A DNA stretch of 56,686 nucleotides from RGIG2945 sp045540355 (GCA_045540355.1 JAZQHB010000027.1:1-56686), one strand, 5' to 3'. Positions 17,015-23,985 are shown, counted from the stretch's first letter. Program-made: numbers and translations. Notes: generated by a model not told the origin, from the sequence alone.

Positions 17015-17430
17015 GTACGACAATACGAGCGGAGTTATCAGAGAGAAACAAATACTGGATTGAAAAACATCGGTATTACGAGTTGAAGCATTTTTGTCTG
17101 CAATATCCTCTTTGGAGGAAAGCGCGGGCAGCGTTGGATAGTTTGAGTAAGCGTCCGAACAATTCGGCGGCAGTTTCAAGAACTAACAAAGTAAGCAGTC
17201 CCGTAGAGAAATGTGTCGAAGCAAGATTGTTTTATACTGACCGTATGGAGCTGTTGGAGAATGTGGCAAACGAAACAGATGAGGTTATGGCGGTTTATAT
17301 TTTGAAAGCCGTTACTGAAGGGATATCATACGACCATTTGAAAGTTAGAATGAATGTTCCCTGCTGTAAAGACACTTACTACGAATTGTACAGACGGTTC
17401 TTTTGGTTGCTCAATAAGGCGAGAGGGTGA
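17011..17430 (+). CDS. Phage regulatory protein, ArpU/sigma-like (putative)
   Basis: 139 residues from ATG 17011 (GGAAAGGAG upstream; ATGA overlap with the previous stop). Helical and basic; the C-terminal segment AVTEGISYDHLKVRMNVPCCKDTYYELYRRFFWLL looks like an HTH with the spacing of ArpU/region-4-like phage transcription factors. Proteins of this shape are common in early regions of Firmicutes phages and ICEs. No catalytic motif. A regulatory role is inferred. Confidence 0.5.
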   Translation: MSTTIRAELSERNKYWIEKHRYYELKHFCLQYPLWRKARAALDSLSKRPNNSAAVSRTNKVSSPVEKCVEARLFYTDRMELLENVANETDEVMAVYILKAVTEGISYDHLKVRMNVPCCKDTYYELYRRFFWLLNKARG

Positions 17431-17642
17431 ATGGAGTGAAAATAGTGAAAAAAGCTGTTAAAAAGGTTTATCGGTTTAATTGTCCGGAATGCAGTACAAG
17501 ACTCGAAGCGGCTCCTGCCGAACTCGTAGATATGGGTAATAAAATCAGTAAGTTTCATTGTCCTGTTTGTAGAAAAGATAGACATATAAGCTGGGGTGAG
17601 CTTCGTAAGAAAACAATATACGAAGATGAAACCGAGGATTAA
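17427..17642 (+). CDS. Small zinc-ribbon protein
   Basis: 71 residues from GTG 17427; a second in-frame GTG at 17436, with GAGGGTG ahead of it, is about as likely. Cys pairs FNCPECSTR and FHCPVCRKD form a classic zinc ribbon; the remainder is basic then acidic. It could bind nucleic acid or a host polymerase subunit. It overlaps the preceding gene by four bases. Confidence 0.6.
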   Translation: MNGVKIVKKAVKKVYRFNCPECSTRLEAAPAELVDMGNKISKFHCPVCRKDRHISWGELRKKTIYEDETED

Positions 17643-17671
17643 ATCGCGATATTTTCAATTCCTCTTATGAG
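17642..17671 (+). promoter_or_regulatory. 30-bp promoter-like element, copy 1
   Basis: TCGC at positions 3-6, CAA at 15-17, TTATG at 24-28, in the same register as the other six copies. It ends just before the ribosome site of the 17685 gene. Confidence 0.55.
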
Positions 17672-17684
17672 GAGGGTGATATTT

Positions 17685-17882
17685 ATGAAAATCACGATAA
17701 ATGGATTAAAAGCTATTGAGAGCTTAACACAGGAACAAGCGAATGTTTTTGTAGCATATGGTTCAGATATGTATAGACAAGGTATGCTAAAAGGAGCATT
17801 ATTGTTTGGTATAGGAGTTGTTGTAGTACAATCAATAGTTATAACCCACGAAGTGCGTAAATGTTGCAAACATAAAGACTGA
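17685..17882 (+). CDS. Small single-pass membrane protein
   Basis: 65 residues from ATG 17685, preceded by GAGGAGGGTG; the upstream ATG lies within that site. Hydrophilic N-terminus (INGLKAIESLTQEQANVFVAYGSD), then one membrane helix (GALLFGIGVVVVQSIVI) and a Cys/Lys tail. No function recognised. Preceded by promoter-like element copy 1 and followed at once by a strong terminator, so it may be a one-gene unit. Confidence 0.65.
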   Translation: MKITINGLKAIESLTQEQANVFVAYGSDMYRQGMLKGALLFGIGVVVVQSIVITHEVRKCCKHKD

Positions 17883-17908
17883 GTCCAATCACGGACTCTT
17901 TCTTTTTT
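17881..17908 (+). terminator. Rho-independent terminator
   Basis: GAGTCC-AATCAC-GGACTC followed by TTTCTTTTTT. The first base of the stem overlaps the stop codon of the 65-residue membrane protein. Confidence 0.9.
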
Positions 17909-18012
17909 ATATTTTTCCGTACGCAGGTTACGGTGAAGTATGTTATTTTATTAATATGAAAAATTCCCCGGGTGAGAAATTTCGGGAAATGTTTTCAGGA
18001 AAGGAGAAACAT

Positions 18013-18225
18013 ATGGCATTATTTGGATTGGGTATGTTGATTGGTTGCTTATGGACTTGTTTTATATTTCGACTGTTTGTTGTCGGAATATTACGAGTTG
18101 ATAGATCTGACCCCGATGATGGTCCGTATTTGTTTTTAGAACTGAAAAAATCAGTCGAAACAGTTAGTTCCAAAAAATATGTGATATTCAAAGTTATGAA
18201 CAAAGATTTCATTTCGCACGAATAA
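18013..18225 (+). CDS. Small membrane protein
   Basis: 70 residues from ATG 18013 (GGAAAGGAGAAAC upstream), preferred to the in-frame ATG at 17956, which has no ribosome site. One long N-terminal hydrophobic helix (LFGLGMLIGCLWTCFIFRLFVVGIL) and a soluble tail with DRSDPDDGPYLFLEL. This short type is frequent in Firmicutes phage early regions, with no assigned role. Its last codons overlap promoter-like element copy 2. Confidence 0.6.
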   Translation: MALFGLGMLIGCLWTCFIFRLFVVGILRVDRSDPDDGPYLFLELKKSVETVSSKKYVIFKVMNKDFISHE

Positions 18226-18241
18226 CAATCCCTATTATGGA
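18212..18241 (+). promoter_or_regulatory. 30-bp promoter-like element, copy 2
   Basis: TCGC, CAA and TATTATGG in the shared register; its first half overlaps the 3' end of the preceding coding region. Lies 33 bases before the 18275 start. Confidence 0.55.
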
Positions 18242-18274
18242 ACTAAAAAAAATAATATTTAGGAGGTAACAATT

Positions 18275-18703
18275 ATGGACAATATCACAAAATTGTTAGA
18301 AGAGGAAATTGAGGAACAGATAAATAATTTATCCGGTATCTCAGACCCAAAACAGAAATCAATGGCGGTTGAAGATTTAACAAAGCTTTATAAGCTGAGA
18401 ATCGAACAAGCCAAGAATGAGGCTGAACTTGCAGAGAAGCAGGCACGACGCGAAATGGAAGCTCGTCAGATTAAATTAGACAGCGAGGCAAAAGAGCGTA
18501 GTGAGAATCTCGAAGAGATTAGACTATCAGAAATGGTTAGAGACCGATATTTCAGAACAGGTATCGCAGTGTTAGAAATTGGATTACCGTTGATGTTCTA
18601 CGGCGTATGGATGAGAAGAGGATTTAAATTTGAGAAAGATGGTACTTATACCTCGAAGACATTTATGAATTTATTCAACAGATTTAAACCAACAAGAAAA
18701 TAA
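18275..18703 (+). CDS. Coiled-coil membrane-anchored protein
   Basis: 142 residues. Residues about 10-95 are a highly charged helix (KNEAELAEKQARREMEARQIKL), then one membrane helix (FRTGIAVLEIGLPLMFYGVW) followed by a basic tail. AGGAGG ribosome site. Several genes in this region share this plan of soluble helix plus single membrane span. The role is unknown. A terminator follows at 18720. Confidence 0.6.
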   Translation: MDNITKLLEEEIEEQINNLSGISDPKQKSMAVEDLTKLYKLRIEQAKNEAELAEKQARREMEARQIKLDSEAKERSENLEEIRLSEMVRDRYFRTGIAVLEIGLPLMFYGVWMRRGFKFEKDGTYTSKTFMNLFNRFKPTRK

Positions 18704-18719
18704 AAGTTTAAATAGTTCC

Positions 18720-18760
18720 AACGAAAGTTTATGCGTAAAAAACATAGACTTTTCGTTTTG
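18720..18760 (+). terminator. Rho-independent terminator
   Basis: AACGAAAGTTTATG pairs with CATAGACTTTTCGTT around a 9-base loop, ending in a short T run. It closes the 18275 unit. Confidence 0.7.
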
Positions 18761-18776
18761 ACCTTGGAGAAAGATT

Positions 18777-19136
18777 ATGCGGTATCACTATAAAAAACCA
18801 CGAATTTACTTATCAATGTATGGAAAACTTCATATTTGCGAGCATCCTGTTTACGATAGCTGCACACTATTCAAGATTAACGATAATGGTTTAGCAGTGA
18901 TACAACAGCGTTATGATATGGATACGAAAAGCACTTGGTGGAGCGAGGTTGACCCTTGGCTTACCGATGAGATATATTTACACCCAAATTTTAAGGAATA
19001 CTTTGATAAAAGAGCCGGAAAGTGTACGGACGGTATATATCCAACCGTAACAATCAGACAAATAATGTGGGCTTTGAAAATGAAGCCTCTACCGAAAGAA
19101 AGATGGGAAACTGTGTTCGACAGAAGAGATATTTGA
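18777..19136 (+). CDS. Hypothetical soluble protein
   Basis: 119 residues, ribosome site TTGGAGAAAG. Rich in Tyr, Lys and Trp (STWWSEVDPWLTDEIYLHPNFKEYF). No motif or membrane segment recognised. The stop overlaps promoter-like element copy 3. Similar short proteins occur in early regions of related phages; the function is unknown. Confidence 0.55.
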   Translation: MRYHYKKPRIYLSMYGKLHICEHPVYDSCTLFKINDNGLAVIQQRYDMDTKSTWWSEVDPWLTDEIYLHPNFKEYFDKRAGKCTDGIYPTVTIRQIMWALKMKPLPKERWETVFDRRDI

Positions 19137-19165
19137 ATCGCGAAAATTTCAATGTACTTTATGGA
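19136..19165 (+). promoter_or_regulatory. 30-bp promoter-like element, copy 3
   Basis: Identical over 32 bases to copy 6 (22762-22793). TCGC, CAA and TTATGG are in register. Lies 34 bases before the 19200 start. Confidence 0.6.
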
Positions 19166-19199
19166 AACCAAAAATCAAATTTTTAAGGAGGATACAAGT

Positions 19200-19406
19200 A
19201 TGTTTAAGATGATTCATTTGATGATTCTGGAGGACGAAAGAGAGGTTGATACATTAGTCAAATTGGCGGCTAATCACCACTTGCAGGCATTATACAAGGT
19301 AGGTGTTTACGGCACAGTTAGACAACATGAATTGTACGTTATCGGATGGTTCTGGAATTATTACAGATTCACAAAAGAACTTGCACCGAAAAAGAAAGAC
19401 ATATAA
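19200..19406 (+). CDS. Small hypothetical protein
   Basis: 68 residues from ATG 19200 with AAGGAGGAT upstream; an in-frame ATG at 19152 lies within promoter-like element copy 3. Pattern LEDEREVDTLVKLAANHHLQALYKVGVYG then an aromatic stretch (YVIGWFWNYYRF). Soluble or peripheral; no function recognised. Confidence 0.55.
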   Translation: MFKMIHLMILEDEREVDTLVKLAANHHLQALYKVGVYGTVRQHELYVIGWFWNYYRFTKELAPKKKDI

Positions 19407-19445
19407 GGTTTTGGGTTAAGAGGCTGATAACAAGGCCTTTTAGCT

Positions 19446-19475
19446 TTTCGCGAAAATCGCAACTTATATTATGGA
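19446..19475 (+). promoter_or_regulatory. 30-bp promoter-like element, copy 4
   Basis: TCGC, CAA and TATTATGG in register, ending directly at the 5' end of a tRNA-like sequence. Confidence 0.55.
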
Positions 19476-19550
19476 GAAGCTGATAGCTCTATGGTAGAGC
19501 ACAACCTACACCCCAAGGTTGGAATAAGGGTTCGAGTCCCATACAGTTTC
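19476..19550 (+). tRNA. tRNA-like sequence, isotype undetermined, possibly degenerate
   Basis: Acceptor GAAGCTG (19476-19482) pairs fully with CAGTTTC (19544-19550), allowing one G-T pair. The D arm GCTC-TATGGTA-GAGC (19486-19500) and T loop GGG-TTCGAGT-CCC (19528-19540) are canonical. The anticodon arm is not: CAACC/GGTTG enclose a 10-base loop (or a 6-bp stem with an 8-base loop) with no T33 in place. The D-arm linker has three bases and the T-arm linker one extra. So it is tRNA-derived, but an anticodon cannot be assigned with confidence. No encoded CCA. Confidence 0.45.
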
Positions 19551-19604
19551 TTTAAATTTTTGAGTCTGTCAAGGACTCTTATGTTTTGAAAGGAGACGAA
19601 GAAA

Positions 19605-20399
19605 ATGAAAGGAACAGGTATGTTTCAAAGAGCTTGTTATAAGTCCGGCAAATATTTAAAGAACCACTCGCCGACTATATTAAGCTTCATCGGTGCCATT
19701 GGAGTTATAGGCACAGCGGTTTTGGCTGTAAAAGCCACACCTAAAGCAATCAAACGATTGGAACGGGCTAAGGACGAAAAAGGCGAAGAACTGACAAAAT
19801 TCGAGACTGTTATCGTAGCAAGTCCGGTTTATGTTCCAACAACACTAATCGGAATATCAACAATTGTTTGTATATTGGGCGCAAACGCGTTGAACAAAAG
19901 ACAACAGGCTTCGTTAGTAAGTGCGTATGCTTTATTAGAGGAATCTTATAAAGAATATCGTAATGCGGCGAAAAAAGTTTATGGGGATGATGCTGACGAA
20001 AAAATAATTGCGGAAATGGCTAACGATGCTTATGTTTCCTGCGATGGTTGGCATTTATATGACCCTGACCACGATAAAGACAGCGACAGGGTATTATTTT
20101 ATGACTTCTATTCACAGAGGTTCTTTAACGCGCCTATGGGACAAGTTATAAACGCGGAATACCATATCAATAGAAATTTACAATTACGCGGGGATGTTAC
20201 AGTAAACGAATTTTATGATTTTCTCGGTTTAGAGCAAATTCCCGGCGGTGATAATATCGGATGGATATTGGATGATTTGATGGCTGGAGGGCTTATGTGG
20301 CTCGATTTCGATAATAGGTTTACAACTATGGAAGGCGGTATGGAGTGTCACATTATTTCACCAGCTTGGACGCCGGAATTAATGTATCCGGACGAATAA
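19605..20399 (+). CDS. DUF6353-like membrane protein, paralog 1
   Basis: 264 residues. Two N-terminal membrane helices (TILSFIGAIGVIGTAVLAVKATPKAI and VPTTLIGISTIVCILGANAL) are linked by a charged segment, then a soluble C-terminal domain with FYDFYSQRFFNAP..VINAEYHINRNL and a conserved LND/VNEFYDFLGL.....GDNIGW block. This plan is shared with the proteins at 21997 and 24447, three paralogs in one phage. Function unknown in the family. Ribosome site AAAGGAGAC. Confidence 0.75.
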   Translation: MKGTGMFQRACYKSGKYLKNHSPTILSFIGAIGVIGTAVLAVKATPKAIKRLERAKDEKGEELTKFETVIVASPVYVPTTLIGISTIVCILGANALNKRQQASLVSAYALLEESYKEYRNAAKKVYGDDADEKIIAEMANDAYVSCDGWHLYDPDHDKDSDRVLFYDFYSQRFFNAPMGQVINAEYHINRNLQLRGDVTVNEFYDFLGLEQIPGGDNIGWILDDLMAGGLMWLDFDNRFTTMEGGMECHIISPAWTPELMYPDE

Positions 20400-20429
20400 A
20401 TTCGCTAAAATTTCAACTCATATTATGGA
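20400..20429 (+). promoter_or_regulatory. 30-bp promoter-like element, copy 5
   Basis: TCGC, CAA and TATTATGG in register; overlaps the last base of the preceding stop region and ends two bases before an AGGAGG. Confidence 0.55.
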
Positions 20430-20445
20430 AAGGAGGCGTATGTGA

Positions 20446-20622
20446 ATGACTGGAGGTTTACTTAAAGCAATCGGTATCGGAGCTACTATCGTTGGCGTTG
20501 GAGCTACAGTAATTGGCGACTGGGCTAAAGATAAGCAGAACGAACAGATTATTAAAGATGAAGCTGAAGCAGCAGTGAACAGAGCGCTTGGTAAAAAAGA
20601 AGACGATGAAGAGTCCAATTAA
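20446..20622 (+). CDS. Small membrane-associated protein
   Basis: 58 residues from ATG 20446 (AGGAGG nine bases upstream). Gly/Ala-rich hydrophobic N-terminus (LLKAIGIGATIVGVGATVIGDW) and a charged, acidic tail. The terminator stem begins within the last codons, so gene and terminator overlap. Role unknown. Confidence 0.55.
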   Translation: MTGGLLKAIGIGATIVGVGATVIGDWAKDKQNEQIIKDEAEAAVNRALGKKEDDEESN

Positions 20623-20640
20623 CGGACTCTTTCGTTTTTT
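20611..20640 (+). terminator. Rho-independent terminator overlapping a stop codon
   Basis: GAGTCC (20611-20616), 7-base loop containing the TAA, GGACTC (20624-20629), then TTTCGTTTTTT. Same stem sequence as the terminator at 17881. Confidence 0.88.
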
Positions 20641-20646
20641 AAGGAG

Positions 20647-20958
20647 GTGAGTATCATTTACAGATTACAAGAAGTAACATTGTCTATCATCAGAGATTTT
20701 TTGATGGACTACGAGGAGCCGACCTTTTATTTTCGGCGAAAGAAACACTTTAAGTCCCAGACATATTTAGTATGGGCGTGTCATGAACTTATTGATTTAA
20801 TCGAGAATAATTGGAACGAAGACCCTGTCGAATTGCTCGAATATTTTATCAATGAGGTTGAAGGATTTTCAGTAAGAACTCGTTTTGATGACAATCCTTT
20901 TGAGGTTGCCCTTGGTGTTGCAAGAAATGTTCTTGATACTCTACGAGCAGCAATGTAG
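20647..20958 (+). CDS. Hypothetical protein, paralog of the next gene; start uncertain
   Basis: About 100 residues. Shares the pattern SxTYxxWAxxELxxLIxxN....ELL-E-FI and a C-terminal ARNVLDTL block with the 20971 product, so the two are a tandem duplicate. The first possible canonical start, GTG 20647, lies inside the AAGGAGG (20641-20647), which would rather serve a start 8-9 bases on, where ATC/ATT codons (20653, 20656) stand. Use of a rare ATT start is possible. Soluble, helical, function unknown. Confidence 0.55.
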   Translation: MSIIYRLQEVTLSIIRDFLMDYEEPTFYFRRKKHFKSQTYLVWACHELIDLIENNWNEDPVELLEYFINEVEGFSVRTRFDDNPFEVALGVARNVLDTLRAAM

Positions 20959-20970
20959 AAAGGAGAAATC

Positions 20971-21261
20971 GTGAATGAAGTCGCAATCTGCAAGATTATG
21001 AGTTATATCGAGAATAATCTTTTTGAACCGGGCTATCTCTGGGACAAACACATATTCAAAGAACGCTCATATTCGAGATGGGCGGCTTACGAAATTTTGG
21101 AGCGAATAATGGATAATCCGTTTAGTTCGCCCGATATGATTATTGATGAATTCATAATCACAACCGCGTTATACTCTTGTATTAATGAGGATTCGGAAGC
21201 AAGTCGAATGTTCATAATCGCAAGAGATACCGCAGAAGAAATTTTAGAATTAATATCTTAA
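20971..21261 (+). CDS. Hypothetical protein, tandem paralog
   Basis: 96 residues, GTG start with AAAGGAGA. Same fold pattern as the preceding gene: SYSRWAAYEILERIMDNPFSSPDMIIDEFI and FIIARDTAEEILELI. Acidic, helical, no enzymatic motif. It directly precedes the remote DGR target gene (21 bases), so both may be co-expressed. Confidence 0.6.
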   Translation: MNEVAICKIMSYIENNLFEPGYLWDKHIFKERSYSRWAAYEILERIMDNPFSSPDMIIDEFIITTALYSCINEDSEASRMFIIARDTAEEILELIS

Positions 21262-21282
21262 AACGAAAAGGAGAAAGAAAAA

Positions 21283-21939
21283 ATGGAAAAATTTGAAAGT
21301 AAAGTATTGTCAGCATTGGCTAAAATGGTAAGCGATTTTAACGCTCAGTCGGACGAGCCACAGACTAAAGCAAATGAGGAGAACGAAGAAATGGTAGTAT
21401 TCAAGAAGTGTAAAATGATGATGCGTATGGCAGACATCAAAGTCGGCGACCAGATTGAAATTCCTTTGAAAGATATGGGAACTTTCACAGCAACTGCACA
21501 GCAGATTACGGACGACGGTATCTTGTTTATGTTTGATGATTGCGTTACAAGACGCAGTATGAATTCAGAATGCACCAATAAAGGCGGTTATGAGAAATCG
21601 GAGCTTCGCAAATGGGTTGAAAACGACTTATTCGATGCGTTCCCTGATTACCTGAAATCAAAAATGAGCAATCTTACACTTCCTACATACGGTCAGATGT
21701 TTGGACACGATGACTGGTACGAGCAGGCTATCGAACCGGATAATGACGAGCAGTTACCGCTTATGAAGATAAGAAAGAACCGTGTCGTTGACTACGAGAA
21801 TGATTATACTTCATATTGGGTTAAGAATGCTACGAAGAAATCATATTCGTCTGGTGGTTTCGCTTCTGTGGCCGGCATTGGCGATGCGACATGGAGCGTC
21901 GCGCGCGCGCCGGCGATGGTGTTCGTCCGGTATTTTTAA
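21283..21939 (+). CDS. DGR target 2: DUF6273-like variable protein, 3' frameshifted
   Basis: 218 residues as read. KVGDQIEIPLKDMGTFTATAQQI, YEKSELRKWVENDLFDAFPDYLKSKM and LPTYGQMFG follow the DUF6273 pattern, a C-type-lectin-like fold whose C-terminus should read GVRPxxxIG. The variable region 21846-21930 matches the template, but one extra CG in a GCGCGCGCGC run shifts the frame, so the product ends ..AMVFVRYF. Removing it restores DGVRPVFLIG and a stop at 21945. No signal peptide. It lies in the early operon, 10 kb from the RT. KKGGAGA-type ribosome site. Confidence 0.85.
   Translation: MEKFESKVLSALAKMVSDFNAQSDEPQTKANEENEEMVVFKKCKMMMRMADIKVGDQIEIPLKDMGTFTATAQQITDDGILFMFDDCVTRRSMNSECTNKGGYEKSELRKWVENDLFDAFPDYLKSKMSNLTLPTYGQMFGHDDWYEQAIEPDNDEQLPLMKIRKNRVVDYENDYTSYWVKNATKKSYSSGGFASVAGIGDATWSVARAPAMVFVRYF
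21846..21930 (+). repeat. DGR variable region 2 (VR2), remote
   Basis: Aligns to template 11178-11260. 19 of 24 template adenines are changed, one T-to-A is present, and a 2-base CG insertion lies in the GC-rich run at 21899-21913. The final GTGTTCGTCCGG is identical to the template, whereas VR1 has one change there. Confidence 0.92.
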
Positions 21940-21951
21940 TCGGTTAAATCT

Positions 21952-21968
21952 CCGCCCCTTGCGGGCGG
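21952..21968 (+). promoter_or_regulatory. Hairpin after VR2
   Basis: CCGCCC-CTTGC-GGGCGG: 6-bp stem with 5-base loop, the same dimensions and nearly the same loop as after VR1 (CTTGT). It starts four bases after the stop of the restored frame. Probably the DGR retrohoming hairpin. Confidence 0.7.
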
Positions 21969-21996
21969 TTATATTTTTGAGAAAGGAGAATCCGAT

Positions 21997-22761
21997 ATGG
22001 GAAAAATAAATTGGTCTAAAATTTTTAAAGCAGTTCAGAGTTCCGCTAAAAAGCATACGCCTGAAATACTAACCGGAATCGGTATTACGGGATTAGTTAG
22101 TGCTGGCGTAATGGCGGTAAGAGCCACTCCAAAAGCATTAATGCTTATTGAGGAGAAAAAATACGACTACGATGTCGATGAGCTGACTAAACTTGAAACT
22201 ATAAAGACAACTTGGACTTGTTATGTTCCATCAGTTATTGTTGGTGGAATGTCAGTTTGTTGTCTTATCGGAGCGAGTTCAGTAAACTTTAGAAGAAATG
22301 CGGCATTAGCAACCGCGTACAGCTTATCTGAGTCTGCTTTGAAAGAGTATCAGGAGAAAGTAGTTGAGGTTATCGGTGAGAAAAAAGAACAGGATGTACG
22401 AGATGCAATCGTAAAAGACAAGATTGACGAAACTCCTGTTACGAATCGTGAGGTCTTTCTTACCGAAAAAGGAAATACTTTATGTCTTGATTTGATGTCT
22501 AAACGATATTTCAGAACAGACATAGATATGTTAAAACGGGCTGTAAACGAATTAAATCGTCGTATGCGTGATGAAATGTTTATATCTTTGAACGATTTCT
22601 ACTATGAAATAGGTTTGGATGGTATCAAACTTGGCGATGACCTCGGTTGGAACATAGATAGAGGTTATATTGACTTACAGTTCAGTTCACAGCTTGCAAA
22701 TGACGAAACTCCGTGTCTTGTAATTGATTATGAGGTTGCGCCGGAGTATGACTATCGTTAA
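21997..22761 (+). CDS. DUF6353-like membrane protein, paralog 2
   Basis: 254 residues. Starts NWSKIFKAVQSSAKKHTPEIL, then membrane helix 1 (GIGITGLVSAGVMAVRATPKAL), a charged linker, helix 2 (VPSVIVGGMSVCCLIGAS) and a soluble C-terminal domain with FLTEKGNTLCLDLMSKRYFR and ISLNDFYYEIGLDGIKLGDDLGW. It is the closest in plan to paralog 1. Ribosome site AAAGGAGAAT. It follows the VR2 gene by 57 bases; no terminator other than the DGR hairpin separates them. Confidence 0.75.
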   Translation: MGKINWSKIFKAVQSSAKKHTPEILTGIGITGLVSAGVMAVRATPKALMLIEEKKYDYDVDELTKLETIKTTWTCYVPSVIVGGMSVCCLIGASSVNFRRNAALATAYSLSESALKEYQEKVVEVIGEKKEQDVRDAIVKDKIDETPVTNREVFLTEKGNTLCLDLMSKRYFRTDIDMLKRAVNELNRRMRDEMFISLNDFYYEIGLDGIKLGDDLGWNIDRGYIDLQFSSQLANDETPCLVIDYEVAPEYDYR

Positions 22762-22791
22762 AATCGCGAAAATTTCAATGTACTTTATGGA
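22762..22791 (+). promoter_or_regulatory. 30-bp promoter-like element, copy 6
   Basis: Identical to copy 3. Lies 40 bases before the 22832 start. Confidence 0.6.
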
Positions 22792-22831
22792 AAGAATCCA
22801 TTATTAAAAATAAATTTAGGAGGTAACAATT

Positions 22832-23089
22832 ATGGATGCAAAAGAAATCATGACAAACGAAGAAGTTATGGAGGTAACTGAAGACATCGTTAAAACTGGT
22901 ACAGGAAAAGGTTTTAAAGTGGCAGCAGGTGTTGGAGCGGTTATGCTTATAGGCGGTCTTGCTTATAAGTTCGTAATCAAACCGGCTATTGCGAAATTTA
23001 AAGCCAATAATGAACAGGAAGATTATGTTGAGGTAAATCCCGTATGTTCCGAGGAAGTCGAAGAAGATTTTGAATCTGAGGAAAACTAA
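22832..23089 (+). CDS. Small single-pass membrane protein
   Basis: 85 residues: acidic N-terminus, one membrane helix (VAAGVGAVMLIGGLAYKFVI), acidic C-terminal tail (EEVEEDFESEEN). AGGAGG ribosome site in a context nearly identical to that of the 18275 gene. A terminator follows at 23109. Unknown role. Confidence 0.6.
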   Translation: MDAKEIMTNEEVMEVTEDIVKTGTGKGFKVAAGVGAVMLIGGLAYKFVIKPAIAKFKANNEQEDYVEVNPVCSEEVEEDFESEEN

Positions 23090-23108
23090 ATTAAAATGCG
23101 ATTCAAGG

Positions 23109-23150
23109 GAGAGAGTATCTGAAACACGGTACTTTCTCTTTTTGTTTTTG
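23109..23150 (+). terminator. Rho-independent terminator
   Basis: GAGAGAGTA (23109-23117) pairs with TACTTTCTC (23130-23138), one G-T pair, followed by TTTTTGTTTTT. Confidence 0.85.
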
Positions 23151-23164
23151 CAGAGGAGGATTTT

Positions 23165-23356
23165 ATGAATCAGTATTCATACGATGGTCCTGTTATGGAA
23201 TTTGATAACTGTGTTATGGCAAGATGGAAAGCTTCTACATACGCAGTATCCGAAAAGAAAGCAAGAAATAATCTGGCTTATCGTTTTAAAAAGGAAAATA
23301 ACAGAGTTCCAAATACAAAAATCACTCTTCCGGGTGAGATTAAATTAGTATCGTGA
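23165..23356 (+). CDS. Small hypothetical protein
   Basis: 63 residues, start with GAGGAT. YDGPVMEFDNCVMARWKASTYAVSEKKARNNLAYRFKKE..RVPNTKITLPGEI is a conserved-looking short basic protein of Firmicutes phages, probably a ribbon plus helix. No known role. It overlaps the next ORF's leader. Confidence 0.6.
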   Translation: MNQYSYDGPVMEFDNCVMARWKASTYAVSEKKARNNLAYRFKKENNRVPNTKITLPGEIKLVS

Positions 23357-23370
23357 AAGGAGGAATTTTT

Positions 23371-23985
23371 GTGGAGAATTATAAGCCTAATTCGCACAAA
23401 TCTAAGGAAGAACAGCAGGAAGCCTTGGCTGAACGAAAAGTTGAAAAAGTAATCAAAGGCTCTGCTAAAACCAAGAAAAGAAGCGATGTAAAAAAGTTCG
23501 CAGATGTATTTATATCTGAAGACGCTGGTAATGTGAAATCTTATATTCTTATGGATGTTCTTATTCCGGCAATAAAGAAAGCTATATCAGATATTGTAAC
23601 AAACGGTATTGACATAATGTTGTACGGTGAATCTGGACGAAGTAAAAAGAAATCCCCTGCTTCTAAAATATCATACAGAAGTTACTATGAATCAGATAAT
23701 GACCGTAAAAGAGATTACAGTTCAATAAGAACAAGAAGCACTTATGATTATGACGATATCATACTCGAAACTCGTGGAGATGCAGAAAGCGTTCTTGCCA
23801 CTATGGACGAGCTTGTTGAAACTTACGGTATGGTTAGTGTGGCTGATTTGTATGAGATGGTACACATTCAAGGAAGTTACACCGACAATAAGTACGGTTG
23901 GACAAAGAATATCCGAAACGCAAGCGTTGTTCGCGTAAGAGATGGATATTTACTCAAGCTTCCGAAAGCTCTTCCGTTTGATTAA
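23371..23985 (+). CDS. Hypothetical early protein
   Basis: 204 residues from GTG 23371 (AAAGGAGG just upstream; GTG at 23353 lies before that site). Basic N-terminal half (KSKEEQQEALAERKVEKVIKG), a middle segment with IPAIKKAISDIVTNGIDIMLYG, a Ser/Tyr/Arg-rich linker, and a C-terminal domain ending YGWTKNIRNASVVRVRDGYLLKLP. Present in this form in early regions of related phages; function unknown. Confidence 0.6.
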   Translation: MENYKPNSHKSKEEQQEALAERKVEKVIKGSAKTKKRSDVKKFADVFISEDAGNVKSYILMDVLIPAIKKAISDIVTNGIDIMLYGESGRSKKKSPASKISYRSYYESDNDRKRDYSSIRTRSTYDYDDIILETRGDAESVLATMDELVETYGMVSVADLYEMVHIQGSYTDNKYGWTKNIRNASVVRVRDGYLLKLPKALPFD

